8,209 nt of DNA from Pseudomonadota bacterium (GTDB taxonomy: Bacteria > Bdellovibrionota > Bdellovibrionia > Bdellovibrionales > JAEYZS01). Location: the NCBI GenBank assembly GCA_023427925.1, contig JAEYZS010000132.1:1-8209 (forward strand). Direction: 5' to 3'. This document shows positions 1-6,966 of this stretch, one piece after another. The notes beneath the pieces are model-generated. The model did no database searches, had not been told where the DNA came from, and saw only the letters and a program-made list of their open reading frames with translations. Position numbers and translations under genes: made by a program. How positions within the stretch are numbered: the first letter of the stretch is position 1; each line of letters opens with the position of its first letter.

Positions 1-783
1 TTTCAGAGTCAAATTACGCAAAATGTGGACCATCTTGTTCCGCGCACCTGAAGATAAAGAGGAATGATTTTGTATTTGACGGATAAATTCGGCTTTTGTC
101 TTATCAAACTCAGCTTGGATTGTTTTCCACTCAGGGCTTGTCTTCCAAAGTGCTTCATTGAGTTCAGCACGCAATTCCCTTGTAATCTCTCCTGCCCTTT
201 TGATTTCATCAAACTCTACATCTTTCTCATCTTTGCTTGTATAACCCGGAAGTTGTTTTTCGAGCCTCGCGAGTCTGACTTTATTAAATGCTTTTCTCCA
301 CTCGTCAGAGACCTTGCCCCACTTTTCTTGATCAGCAAGACGACCCTGCTCAGTATTGCTCTTCTTCATTTTCCGATATTCAGCGAGCTCTTGATAGTAT
401 CTAGTTTCGGCTAATGCCTTTTTCATATCCGGAGGCAAGTTATCTCGATATTTCAATCTTGCATCTAAATATCTCGCAAAATTCACCGAATCATTTTGAT
501 CATTGTCCCCGAATCGAAGTTGTATAACCTCCCCATTTGATAGAGGAACATCCATATTACCTAGGTTTTCAGCAGAATAAAGCTTTGAACAGAATCGATC
601 AAAATGTACAGAGCAAGGTACGCGACTTTCATCTCGACAAGATTGATCCGTACAATTGAGTTGCTGCTGATTGTTGACGGCCTTAACAGCTTTCTGAACA
701 GTTGTAACAGCTTCAACGACTGTGGAGTTACTATGTGCAGATTCTCCAATAACGAACAAAGTTATAATTAAAAAAAACCGCAT
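1..783 (-). CDS. Exported, charged helical protein of unknown function (3'-truncated by window edge)
   Basis: The frame is open for 261 codons from the ATG at 783-781 to base 1 with no stop, so the C-terminus lies outside the window. The N-terminus MRFFLIITLFVIGESAHS is a short Sec-type signal peptide, with likely cleavage after Ser18 (Ala at -3). Four cysteines follow at residues 44, 49, 57 and 65, spaced so that two periplasmic disulfides are possible. From about residue 100 the chain is rich in Lys, Glu, Arg and Gln with few Gly or Pro, which suggests long helices or coiled coil. I recognise no family. An in-frame TAA upstream and the need for the signal peptide fix the ATG. There is no Shine-Dalgarno sequence, and the ATG lies in the 3' arm of the sodB terminator hairpin. 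Expression probably depends on read-through from sodB or on a weak promoter in the 58-base gap. The gene is confident; the function is unknown. Confidence 0.8.
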   Translation of the reverse strand, partial: MRFFLIITLFVIGESAHSNSTVVEAVTTVQKAVKAVNNQQQLNCTDQSCRDESRVPCSVHFDRFCSKLYSAENLGNMDVPLSNGEVIQLRFGDNDQNDSVNFARYLDARLKYRDNLPPDMKKALAETRYYQELAEYRKMKKSNTEQGRLADQEKWGKVSDEWRKAFNKVRLARLEKQLPGYTSKDEKDVEFDEIKRAGEITRELRAELNEALWKTSPEWKTIQAEFDKTKAEFIRQIQNHSSLSSGARNKMVHILRNLTLK

Positions 784-798
784 AATATAATTATGCGG
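770..798 (-). terminator. Rho-independent terminator of sodB
   Basis: Read on the minus strand, a perfect 9-bp stem, CCGCATAAT / ATTATGCGG with a 3-base TAT loop (778-798), is followed directly by eight T residues (770-777). The pairing can extend outward into the T-run through the preceding AAGA. It begins 43 bases after the sodB stop codon. The 3' arm and T-run also encode the first five codons of the downstream gene (ATG CGG TTT TTT TTA), so the two elements overlap. Confidence 0.85.
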
Positions 799-841
799 TC
801 TTACTATCTCATTTACAATTAGACGTTAGTCTTAATCGAAT

Positions 842-1420
842 TTATTTCATGTTTTGATTTACGAAATCCCAGTTAACAAGGTTCCAGAAAGCTTCGACGT
901 ACTTTGGACGAGCGTTTCTATAATCGATGTAATAAGCGTGTTCCCAAACATCGCAAGTAAGAAGCGCTGTCATTCCTTGAGTCATAGGAAGTTGTGCATT
1001 AGAAGTAGAGATAATTTTTAGATTTCCTTCCGCATCTTGAGCGAGCCAACCCCATCCTGATCCAAAAGTACCTACACAAGTGTTTGTGAATTGCTCTTTA
1101 AAATTTTCAAAAGAACCGAAAGTCACGTCGATTTTTTCAGCAAGCTTTCCAGTCGGTTTTCCACCACCTTTTGGCGACAAACAGTGCCAGTAGAAAGTGT
1201 GGTTCCAGATCTGAGCTGCTTGGTTAAAAACAGCGCCCTCTGAACTCTTAATCACTTCCTCTAAATCCATTGTTTCGTACTTCGTACCTTTTGCAAGTTC
1301 ATTCAGCTTTACAACATAAGCGTTGTGATGTTTGCCGTGGTGAAATTCTAAAGTCTCCGCAGAAATATGCGGCTCAAGTGCGTTTTTTTCATATGGTAAC
1401 GGTGGTAATTCAAATGCCAT
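842..1420 (-). CDS. sodB: Superoxide dismutase, iron type
   Basis: This cytosolic enzyme disproportionates superoxide to hydrogen peroxide and oxygen. The 192-residue length is typical of the family, and the sequence aligns with E. coli SodB throughout, starting MAFELPPLPYEKNALEPHIS. The four metal ligands are present: His27, His74 (in AAQIWNHTFYWHC), Asp157 and His161 (in DVWEHAYYIDYRNARP). Gln70 in the AAQ motif before His74 is the second-sphere glutamine position typical of Fe-SODs; Mn-SODs usually supply that glutamine from the later GSGWxWL region, which here reads GSGWGWL. No signal peptide is present. The start is set by an excellent Shine-Dalgarno sequence, AAGGAGA, seven bases upstream. 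The gene appears monocistronic: a hairpin lies upstream at the lipoprotein stop, and a strong intrinsic terminator follows. I saw no obvious Fur box. Discrimination of Fe from Fe/Mn (cambialistic) use is inferred, not proven. Confidence 0.97.
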   Translation of the reverse strand: MAFELPPLPYEKNALEPHISAETLEFHHGKHHNAYVVKLNELAKGTKYETMDLEEVIKSSEGAVFNQAAQIWNHTFYWHCLSPKGGGKPTGKLAEKIDVTFGSFENFKEQFTNTCVGTFGSGWGWLAQDAEGNLKIISTSNAQLPMTQGMTALLTCDVWEHAYYIDYRNARPKYVEAFWNLVNWDFVNQNMK

Positions 1421-1427
1421 TTTTCAG

Positions 1428-1434
1428 TCTCCTT
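1428..1434 (-). promoter_or_regulatory. Ribosome binding site of sodB
   Basis: AAGGAGA on the minus strand lies seven bases before the sodB ATG. It is the strongest Shine-Dalgarno sequence in the window and fits a highly expressed housekeeping gene. Confidence 0.85.
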
Positions 1435-1550
1435 CAATTGTGATTTTAAGCTTTACCAGTTTGCCCCATTTTCAAGTGATGTTCAACTGCGCTAACTATT
1501 ATGTTACGTTTTCTTGACGTTGTGTGATGGGGGTATTGCTGCGGTGGGGT

Positions 1551-1577
1551 CCCAAAAGGCGACGGGCACCTTTTAGG
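1551..1577 (-). terminator. Stem-loop at the lipoprotein stop codon, possible terminator
   Basis: On the minus strand, CCTAAAAGGTG and CGCCTTTTGGG can pair over 11 positions (including two G-T wobbles) around a CCCGT loop. The lipoprotein TAA stop sits in the 5' arm. It is placed to terminate lipoprotein transcription before sodB, but no T-run follows the stem (the next bases are ACCCCACC). Rho-independent activity is therefore uncertain. It may instead protect the 3' end or act with Rho. Confidence 0.4.
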
Positions 1578-4530
1578 GGGTTAGGGAGTTGGGTTTGTGT
1601 TGGAGGATTAGACAGGCGTCTGCTGCGCTTGTTGCTGTTCCTGCTCCGGAGTTTAATGTTGAAAGCATATCAACTACGTTTCCTATGCTTCTGTTTCTTA
1701 GAAGAAATGTGAGTGCGTTTGATGACTCGTTTTGACCGTTAGCATTTGAAATATAAGAAGCCTTACTTTCTGAACCCGACACTGGTGTACCACCCACCCT
1801 GATCTTATTTGTAAAGCTAATATTTGAATCCCCCGAAATCACCGGAGCATTAAACATCAAGAAATAATCTCCTTGCGTATTTAAAGTCACACCACTTCCG
1901 CCCGCATGAGAATAATAAGCCCCATCCAACGCATCCGCCGTGCTCCATACGACTGCTTCCCCTGGAGTTACGTTCCAGTTTGCGCCTCCCGTGAGAGCGT
2001 CTCCGCGAGCAATAAAGAGCCCCGTCGAACTCACCCTCTCAAGAAAAATTGTCGCTCTATTTGTTGCGACCGGAATTGTTACGATTTCTTCTCCAGCTAC
2101 GCCAACCGTTTCCACCGTCAGCACATCTCCTGCCGTTACACTTGGAATAGCGCCAAACCAATGAAGACTTGAAGTCGTATGTGTGGCTCCATTGATATAA
2201 CCATGAGAAGCAATTCCATGAGGTACCATTACACCATTGAGTTTTACAATCAGCTTCACATTAACAGGAGATTCTGTAAGCGGATCACCATCATCTCCCA
2301 ATTCCAGCGGTACATTGATTGCAGCCAAGTAGTGTCCACCTGAACTGAGCTCAATATTCTGTGAATCAACTCCATTATTGTGAGCAAATGCAGCCCCCTG
2401 CTCGGAATGCGTCCATTCTATCGGATGTGCAATGGATTGATTTACATTCGAAGAGTCAATAGTTTGAGTTCCTGTCGCAAAGAAAATATTTCGACCTGCA
2501 TCCAAAAACTCCATCATGAGTGATGCAGACTCACTCACCGGAGTTGAAGTTGTTCCACCACTCGCACGGAAAACCGTAACATCAATAACATCATTGGCAT
2601 TTAAATTTAGCATGGTTAAAAGATGAATTGATGCATTCCTATGAGATCCGTTATTACTCAAATAGCCACTCACCGAACGCCCCACATTCACGTTCACACC
2701 ATTGACGCGCACATCAGCTCGAATTGCAATATTACTCCCATTCACAGAGTATGGAATATTTAAAGCGACAAGATAGTTTCCACTTACATTCACTCTTACC
2801 TGATGAGAATTGGTCGTTCTTGAATGTTCATAGTATGTGGAATGATATTCACTTAATCCCCACATCAATGACCGCAGCGTGGTCTGATTAAGATTGGTAC
2901 TCGAGTTTGTTCCATTGGTCGTAGTCATCGTCGAATTTGTAAACCATCCCACACCCTCGGGGATCGAATAAGTTGTATAAGAAATTGAAGCTGGTGTACA
3001 CGGCGATTGGTCACCTAGAGCGTTCTCTGCTCGCCCATAGTATGTCGTTGTCATATTATCCGCAGAGGCAACTGCAATATTAAATTGCCCATTAATATCG
3101 GCAACACCCGTCCCTACAGTAGCTCCCGAACAGTCTGGAGCATTATAAATATTCACCGTTGCAAATGCTTCCGCCTCACCTTCAATCTCAGGACTATTAT
3201 GATCCGATGGTCCTTCAGGAGTGATCGAATGAAAGACCGGCATGATCGGTAGAGTTAAATCCGCTTGATGAACATAGGTGATATAATTTGCAGAACATGC
3301 TCCAACATTTCCGGCAATATCCGTTGCGCGACCATAGAATTTATTAATGGAATTAATTCCTACACTCGTCTGAACAGCAAACGCCCCACTTGCGTTGGCC
3401 TGAGCAGATCCTGCACTCGCACCCGAGCAGTCCTCTGTCGTAAAGAGTTCAACTGTGGCATCTGCTTCTGTTAACCCGTTGATAAATGGAGTTTGAGAAT
3501 TAGATGGGGAAATTGGTGTTGTATCAGCAAATTGAGGTTCCGCCGGAGCTGTATTGTCTCGAATATAATTTACGTAAGTTGTGGAACACGGAGAATTATT
3601 TCCAGAAGCATCGGTCGATCGAGCATAAATATTCCAGTTCACGTTCGCACTGATATTGAGATCCAAACTAAAATCACCATTTGAATCGATAGTATTCGTT
3701 CCCGGTGTACGAATTCCAACCTGTGTAGTACAAGTGCTATTCCTAAAGAAAGTCACAGTTGTTCCAGGATCTCCTGTCCCTGAAATCGTAGGATACTGAA
3801 GCGTGGATGGTCCCGTCGGATTTATGGCAACGACAACAGGTCTTTCAGGAGGCGTTGTATCTACATTTTGGTAAACTATAGACGCTGTCGAGCATAAGCT
3901 CGTAAGGCCCGGTAATATTGAAATCCCTTTAAAAGTTGTAGTCGACAGTGGGTTTACAGCCACATCAATTTCAAAAACTCCAAGCGCACTCACACTCCCC
4001 GTGTAAGCTGGTGCTCCACTGCAATCGTTTGTAGTGTAGAGCTCGATTGTTGAATTGGGCACTGATTGCCCCAGAATACGTGTTGTTAATGATTCCGACG
4101 GAGAAGCTGGAGTTGTTGATATGAAAGCAACTTGATTTGCTGTTGGTGTTGAAGTCTCGATATATGTTGCAAAAGTTGTTGAACAGCTACTCTCATAAGC
4201 CCCATTAAAAGCTTTTGCGTAAATTGATGTCGTGACGTTATCTTGTACCGTTGCCTGTACAGAAAACGTGCCGTCTTCTATCGAATTGCCAATTCCAATT
4301 TGCGTAGTGCACGCACTATCTGAGTAAAGCTTAATCAAAACAAGCTTCTGTGCGGTGCCATTGACCATCGGAGAGTTATTGTTTGCAGGCCCAATCGGAG
4401 TTGTAGAGGTTACCACTGGTCTTGTCACAGTGACATTGTGTGCAGGTGTTCCGCTACTTTGCTCTTCCTTTTTACAAGCAGAAATAGCAAAAATCAGAAG
4501 GAATATAGCATAAAAAGCGACATTGCCCAT
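1573..4530 (-). CDS. Large modular surface lipoprotein with Ig-like and jelly-roll-like repeats
   Basis: This 985-residue lipoprotein carries a type II signal peptide with lipobox AISAC; the acylated residue is Cys19, followed by KKEEQ. There is no Asp at +2, so outer-membrane sorting is expected. Residues 36-520 hold about five Ig-like repeats of 90-100 residues that start with a TTPxxPS-like strand and an xxxIxG turn. Each has a cysteine pair 42-48 residues apart (74/116, 170/213, 267/315, 368/412, 467/511), and most also contain a DCSG or CTTQ motif. Residues 521-985 hold three repeats of about 150 residues sharing GxYLxxxNxP, VxVNG and GDVxxV-type strands, like C1q/TNF-type jelly rolls. 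No enzyme motif is visible. An adhesin or structural surface role is inferred. The start is fixed because TAG lies two codons upstream. The signal peptide n-region (MGNVAFYAIF) carries no positive charge and no good ribosome binding site is seen. Confidence 0.9.
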   Translation of the reverse strand: MGNVAFYAIFLLIFAISACKKEEQSSGTPAHNVTVTRPVVTSTTPIGPANNNSPMVNGTAQKLVLIKLYSDSACTTQIGIGNSIEDGTFSVQATVQDNVTTSIYAKAFNGAYESSCSTTFATYIETSTPTANQVAFISTTPASPSESLTTRILGQSVPNSTIELYTTNDCSGAPAYTGSVSALGVFEIDVAVNPLSTTTFKGISILPGLTSLCSTASIVYQNVDTTPPERPVVVAINPTGPSTLQYPTISGTGDPGTTVTFFRNSTCTTQVGIRTPGTNTIDSNGDFSLDLNISANVNWNIYARSTDASGNNSPCSTTYVNYIRDNTAPAEPQFADTTPISPSNSQTPFINGLTEADATVELFTTEDCSGASAGSAQANASGAFAVQTSVGINSINKFYGRATDIAGNVGACSANYITYVHQADLTLPIMPVFHSITPEGPSDHNSPEIEGEAEAFATVNIYNAPDCSGATVGTGVADINGQFNIAVASADNMTTTYYGRAENALGDQSPCTPASISYTTYSIPEGVGWFTNSTMTTTNGTNSSTNLNQTTLRSLMWGLSEYHSTYYEHSRTTNSHQVRVNVSGNYLVALNIPYSVNGSNIAIRADVRVNGVNVNVGRSVSGYLSNNGSHRNASIHLLTMLNLNANDVIDVTVFRASGGTTSTPVSESASLMMEFLDAGRNIFFATGTQTIDSSNVNQSIAHPIEWTHSEQGAAFAHNNGVDSQNIELSSGGHYLAAINVPLELGDDGDPLTESPVNVKLIVKLNGVMVPHGIASHGYINGATHTTSSLHWFGAIPSVTAGDVLTVETVGVAGEEIVTIPVATNRATIFLERVSSTGLFIARGDALTGGANWNVTPGEAVVWSTADALDGAYYSHAGGSGVTLNTQGDYFLMFNAPVISGDSNISFTNKIRVGGTPVSGSESKASYISNANGQNESSNALTFLLRNRSIGNVVDMLSTLNSGAGTATSAADACLILQHKPNSLTP
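1576..2970 (-). repeat. Three C-terminal jelly-roll-like protein repeats
   Basis: Residues about 521-680, 681-833 and 834-985 of the lipoprotein align with one another. Each runs: a Trp-containing segment (LMWGLSEYHS, IEWTHSEQGA, VVWSTADALD), then SGNYLVALNIP / GGHYLAAINVP / QGDYFLMFNAP, then a VNG or LNG/VGG turn, a glycine-tyrosine or serine-tyrosine strand, and a final hydrophobic strand (LMMEFLDA, ATIFLERV, ACLILQHK). The pattern resembles C1q/TNF-like domains. The family assignment is from pattern only. The DNA copies have diverged, so this is a protein-level repeat. Confidence 0.6.
2971..4425 (-). repeat. Five tandem Ig-like protein repeats with paired cysteines
   Basis: Residues about 36-127, 131-222, 226-323, 327-420 and 424-520 repeat one plan: TTPxGPxxxxxPxIxG, then a TVxLYxxxxCSG strand, a GxFxxxV strand, YxRAxDxxGN and CSxxYxxY. 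One cysteine follows the second strand and the other lies in the last strand, giving one likely disulfide per domain. This resembles bacterial Ig-like (Big) tandem domains of surface proteins. Confidence 0.75.
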
Positions 4531-4586
4531 ATTCTATAAGTATTCCACTATGCTTAATATTTATAAAGAGAGGATTGCTTACCCAG

Positions 4587-4612
4587 GTCTTAATTAGGGA
4601 ATTCTCTAAGAC
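4587..4612. repeat. Inverted repeat upstream of the lipoprotein gene
   Basis: GTCTTA and TAAGAC flank 14 bases, and nested inside is the near-palindrome TTAGGGAATTCTCTAA (one mismatched pair, 4594-4609). It lies 15 bases after the 95-residue ORF and about 57 bases before the lipoprotein ATG. It could be an operator for the lipoprotein gene or the end of the bioY operon transcript. It has no T-run, so it is not a standard terminator. Function is unassigned. Confidence 0.3.
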
Positions 4613-4627
4613 AACTAGCCCTTGGTA

Positions 4628-4915
4628 TTAATCGTAATGATATCTTCCCGACCAATCGTTGTCTTCAGCAGACCTGTTCCAAAGAGAGTTTTCAGAACCG
4701 AGAATTGCTCTAAATAGGAATCGAATATCCGCCCATTGAGACTTTTCGATCAATCGCACAGGAACCGAAACTACTCTGCGATCTTTTTCAAAAACCAATG
4801 ATTTTGCATTAGAGTCAAAGTGTACTTGAAACCCACCGACATTAAGCTCAACGAGAACTTTTTTTGCGAGCTCTTGTTGCTCTTGAGACATTTTTGAATC
4901 AATCAAGGTTAACAT
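4628..4915 (-). CDS. Small cytosolic protein of unknown function, co-transcribed with bioY
   Basis: This is a 95-residue soluble protein with no signal peptide or membrane segment, and I recognise no family. The N-terminal part (MSQEQQELAKKVLVELN) looks helical. A central stretch, GGFQVHFDSNAKSLVFEKDR followed by VVSVPVRLIE, has alternating hydrophobic residues and basic patches that suggest a small beta-sheet. The C-terminus is acidic and aromatic (DNDWSGRYHYD). The gene starts 10 bases after the bioY stop, and its Shine-Dalgarno AAGGA overlaps the bioY TAA, seven bases before ATG. This tight spacing indicates one operon and translational coupling. The good Shine-Dalgarno favours the ATG at 4915 over the internal ATG at codon 9. 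A role linked to biotin uptake can only be guessed from position. Confidence 0.75.
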   Translation of the reverse strand: MLTLIDSKMSQEQQELAKKVLVELNVGGFQVHFDSNAKSLVFEKDRRVVSVPVRLIEKSQWADIRFLFRAILGSENSLWNRSAEDNDWSGRYHYD

Positions 4916-4925
4916 TTTTGATTCC

Positions 4926-5516
4926 TTAGTTTTTTAATTTATTGATTAACTTCCAAATCAAAACAGAACTTGAACCTGCAAGTAAAGTTTTAATAATTCC
5001 ACCAACAACAAATGGGTAAAAACCTTTTTCTAAAACGTTTTCAATTCCCACGTATTGAGAGAGCCATAACAAACCAGGAGCAAAAATCAAAAGCTGACCA
5101 AGCAGCATTACAGAAAGACTTCTAACTAATGTTCTATCCCAACCCTTTTCAGTAAACTTACCAACAACATATGCGCAAAGTGCAAATCCAAAAATATAAC
5201 CGCCCGTTGCACCCATTAAGAACTGTAAGCCACCTGAATTTTCAGAAAAGACTGGAAATCCAATAGCTCCGTAGAGAATGTAAAGCATAACAGATAGCAC
5301 AGACCGACGTGCACCTAACAATGATCCCACCACTAGCACTGAGAGCGTTTGCCCTGTAATTGGTACTGGAGTAAATGGCAAAGTAATATAAATTTGAGCA
5401 CCTAGAACGATCAATAAACTGCCCATAACAACAGCCAATGTATTGATTAGGGTATTGTTTCTAAGTCCGCCAATAACTGAGTCTAACATTGATGGGTAAA
5501 GCACTTTTGATTGCAT
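4926..5516 (-). CDS. bioY: BioY-type biotin transporter, substrate-binding membrane subunit
   Basis: BioY is the S component of energy-coupling-factor transporters: it binds biotin in the inner membrane and delivers it with or without EcfT and ECF ATPases. The 196-residue length is typical. About six hydrophobic segments are visible, roughly residues 24-44, 56-69, 72-91, 98-120, 132-153 and 166-188. Family signatures are LPFTPVPITGQTL (46-58), an LGARRSVLSVMLYILYGAIG helix region and MGATGGYIFGF (101-111). The usual late D-x-x-K element appears as GIIK (Gly173, Lys176), so the aspartate is replaced by glycine. No EcfT/BioN or ATPase gene is adjacent, so a shared module elsewhere or solo function is implied. 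A GGAGA ribosome binding site precedes the ATG. It heads an operon with the 95-residue ORF and is divergent from the phosphodiesterase gene. I found no convincing BirA or BioR site. Confidence 0.93.
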   Translation of the reverse strand: MQSKVLYPSMLDSVIGGLRNNTLINTLAVVMGSLLIVLGAQIYITLPFTPVPITGQTLSVLVVGSLLGARRSVLSVMLYILYGAIGFPVFSENSGGLQFLMGATGGYIFGFALCAYVVGKFTEKGWDRTLVRSLSVMLLGQLLIFAPGLLWLSQYVGIENVLEKGFYPFVVGGIIKTLLAGSSSVLIWKLINKLKN

Positions 5517-5600
5517 AAAATCTCCATTATTCGAATAGCTCTACAGTATGTGTCATTATGTCTTGTGGCAATATTAAGCTTCATGCGTTAATTTCTACGT
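5517..5600. promoter_or_regulatory. Divergent promoter region between bioY and the phosphodiesterase gene
   Basis: The 84-base spacer must hold both promoters. For bioY a candidate is TTGCCA (5566-5571) and TACTGT (5543-5548) on the minus strand, 17 bases apart, giving a leader of about 20 bases that includes the GGAGA ribosome binding site at 5521-5525. The -10 match is only 3 of 6; CATAAT at 5555-5560 is an alternative with a poorer -35. For the plus-strand gene I see only AT-rich sequence (TTAATT just before the start) and no ribosome binding site. Confidence 0.35.
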
Positions 5601-6914
5601 ATGAAACTTCCAGCTGTTTTTTTTACACTTGCCTTTGTCGCCCTTTCTTTAAACACCATACATGCGTATGGAGCGGAAACCAAAAACCCTCATACACTCA
5701 TTGTCGGTTTGGATGGGATTAGTTATCAAACTGTATTAAAAATGCATCAAAGCGGCCACTTTAAGAAGTTTCAAAAGCCCATCCCCATGGTAGCAACATT
5801 CCCTTCGATTTCTGATCCCAATTGGGCACATATTTTGAGAGCTCCCGTTGAAAATAATTACACACGCGCGGGCTTTGAAATGACTAAAAATAGCGACGGC
5901 ACCATAGGAAAAGAATTTGGGACCATCATTGACCACCTTACCAAACCTCCTCAGTTTGAAAAAAAGTTTGATTACAAGGCCGAGGGCTTTTTTGAACATT
6001 TGATGACAATGGCGCTTTCAGAAACTTCGGCATTCCTGTGGACAGAATCTTTACTTCGCTACCTCCTCAATCCAAAAAATCTTAAAAACAAAAATACCAC
6101 AAAAGCTTTCATCATAAATACGGACATAATTTCGCACGTAGGTGGTGAAAATAAAGTCATTGAGTATCTAAAAACTTTAGATAACAAAATCGAAGCTTTA
6201 AAAGTGAATTTCAAAGAGACCCACGGTCGAAACTTAAAAGTGGTATTAGTGAGTGATCACGGCAATCACTTTAAAAAGCCAACTGCCATTGATTATAAAA
6301 AACCGCTCGAAGAAAAGGGCTATTTCCAAAGATCAAGCTTAAAAGAAAAAACGGACTATGCTTTTGTAGCTCCAGAAATAATTTCTTTTGGTGCTTTTTA
6401 TACTCTACCTGGAGCCGAAGCAAGTTTTGCAAAAGAGATGGCAAATGTTAAAGGCGTGCACGTCGCACTTATCCTTAATTCTCCAAATACGATTCACGTT
6501 TTTTCAAAGTCCGGTATGAGTAGGATTAATGTTAACCCTACTAAAAAGACTATCGCTTACGAAGTTCTATCTGGCGACGATCCTTTTAACCACATCAGGT
6601 ACTTCAAAAATAAAAAGCAACTTACCTGGTCTGAATATTTCAAAATCTCATTCGAAAGTGATTATCCCAATGCTCTCGTGAGAGCCTGGGAAGGCTTTTA
6701 TAAAAATGCAAAAAATCCCGCTTCAGTTTTAGTCAGTGCGGAATTAGGATATGTCTTTACGAATATGACTTTACAGATTCTTACCGCTGTGAGCGGAGTT
6801 CAGTCGACTCACGGTTCATTCCATAAAGAAGAAAGTTTTGGAGTGATTATGTCCACACTTCCACTTTCGGAGGAAGCTTCCACAAGCTTTGGTTTTAAAG
6901 ACTTGATCAAATAG
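5601..6914 (+). CDS. Secreted type I phosphodiesterase / nucleotide pyrophosphatase-like enzyme
   Basis: This 437-residue member of the alkaline-phosphatase superfamily (NPP branch) hydrolyses phosphodiester or phosphomonoester bonds with two metal ions, probably Zn. The N-terminus MKLPAVFFTLAFVALS leads to an AYGA cleavage site at about residue 25, so it acts in the periplasm or outside. The metal and catalytic set is complete and in the expected order: Asp38 in IVGLDGIS, nucleophile Thr66 in VATFPSISDP (NPP pattern TFPN), Asp174 and His178 in INTDIISHVGG, Asp219-His220 in VLVSDHGNH, and His404 in QSTHGSFH. Spacing between TFPS and DxxxH is filled by a sequence I cannot assign. The substrate cannot be read from sequence; nucleotides, lipid head groups or sugar phosphates are possible. 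It is a single gene, divergent from bioY and convergent with the cysteine-rich gene. The ATG lacks a Shine-Dalgarno sequence, but the signal peptide supports it. Confidence 0.85.
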   Translation: MKLPAVFFTLAFVALSLNTIHAYGAETKNPHTLIVGLDGISYQTVLKMHQSGHFKKFQKPIPMVATFPSISDPNWAHILRAPVENNYTRAGFEMTKNSDGTIGKEFGTIIDHLTKPPQFEKKFDYKAEGFFEHLMTMALSETSAFLWTESLLRYLLNPKNLKNKNTTKAFIINTDIISHVGGENKVIEYLKTLDNKIEALKVNFKETHGRNLKVVLVSDHGNHFKKPTAIDYKKPLEEKGYFQRSSLKEKTDYAFVAPEIISFGAFYTLPGAEASFAKEMANVKGVHVALILNSPNTIHVFSKSGMSRINVNPTKKTIAYEVLSGDDPFNHIRYFKNKKQLTWSEYFKISFESDYPNALVRAWEGFYKNAKNPASVLVSAELGYVFTNMTLQILTAVSGVQSTHGSFHKEESFGVIMSTLPLSEEASTSFGFKDLIK

Positions 6915-6938
6915 GTTATATACAAAGTGTTAGACACC

Positions 6939-6966
6939 GCCGCTACAACACAAAATAATTAGCGGC
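6939..6966. terminator. Inverted repeat between convergent genes, possible terminator
   Basis: GCCGCTA and TAGCGGC form a 7-bp stem around a 14-base AT-rich loop in the 44-base gap between the convergent genes. The TAA of the minus-strand gene lies partly within one arm. No T-run follows on either strand, so terminator function is only a positional guess. Confidence 0.3.

Noticed and set aside
64..414. Plus-strand ORF of 116 codons
   Set aside because: It is the antisense shadow of the exported helical protein, whose frame is open over the whole region with a signal peptide; the plus-strand translation has no domain-like pattern.
1443..1475. Sigma-70 promoter of sodB (TTGAAA and TAAAAT)
   Set aside because: The two hexamers are 21 bases apart, too far for a standard promoter, and no better pair was seen.
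1906..2172. Two overlapping plus-strand ORFs inside the lipoprotein gene
   Set aside because: They lie antisense to clearly repeated protein domains and have no ribosome binding site or recognisable product.
5517..5600. BirA or BioR operator upstream of bioY
   Set aside because: I found neither the TTGTAAACC/GGTTTACAA half-sites nor a TTATAGATAA-type box in the divergent spacer.
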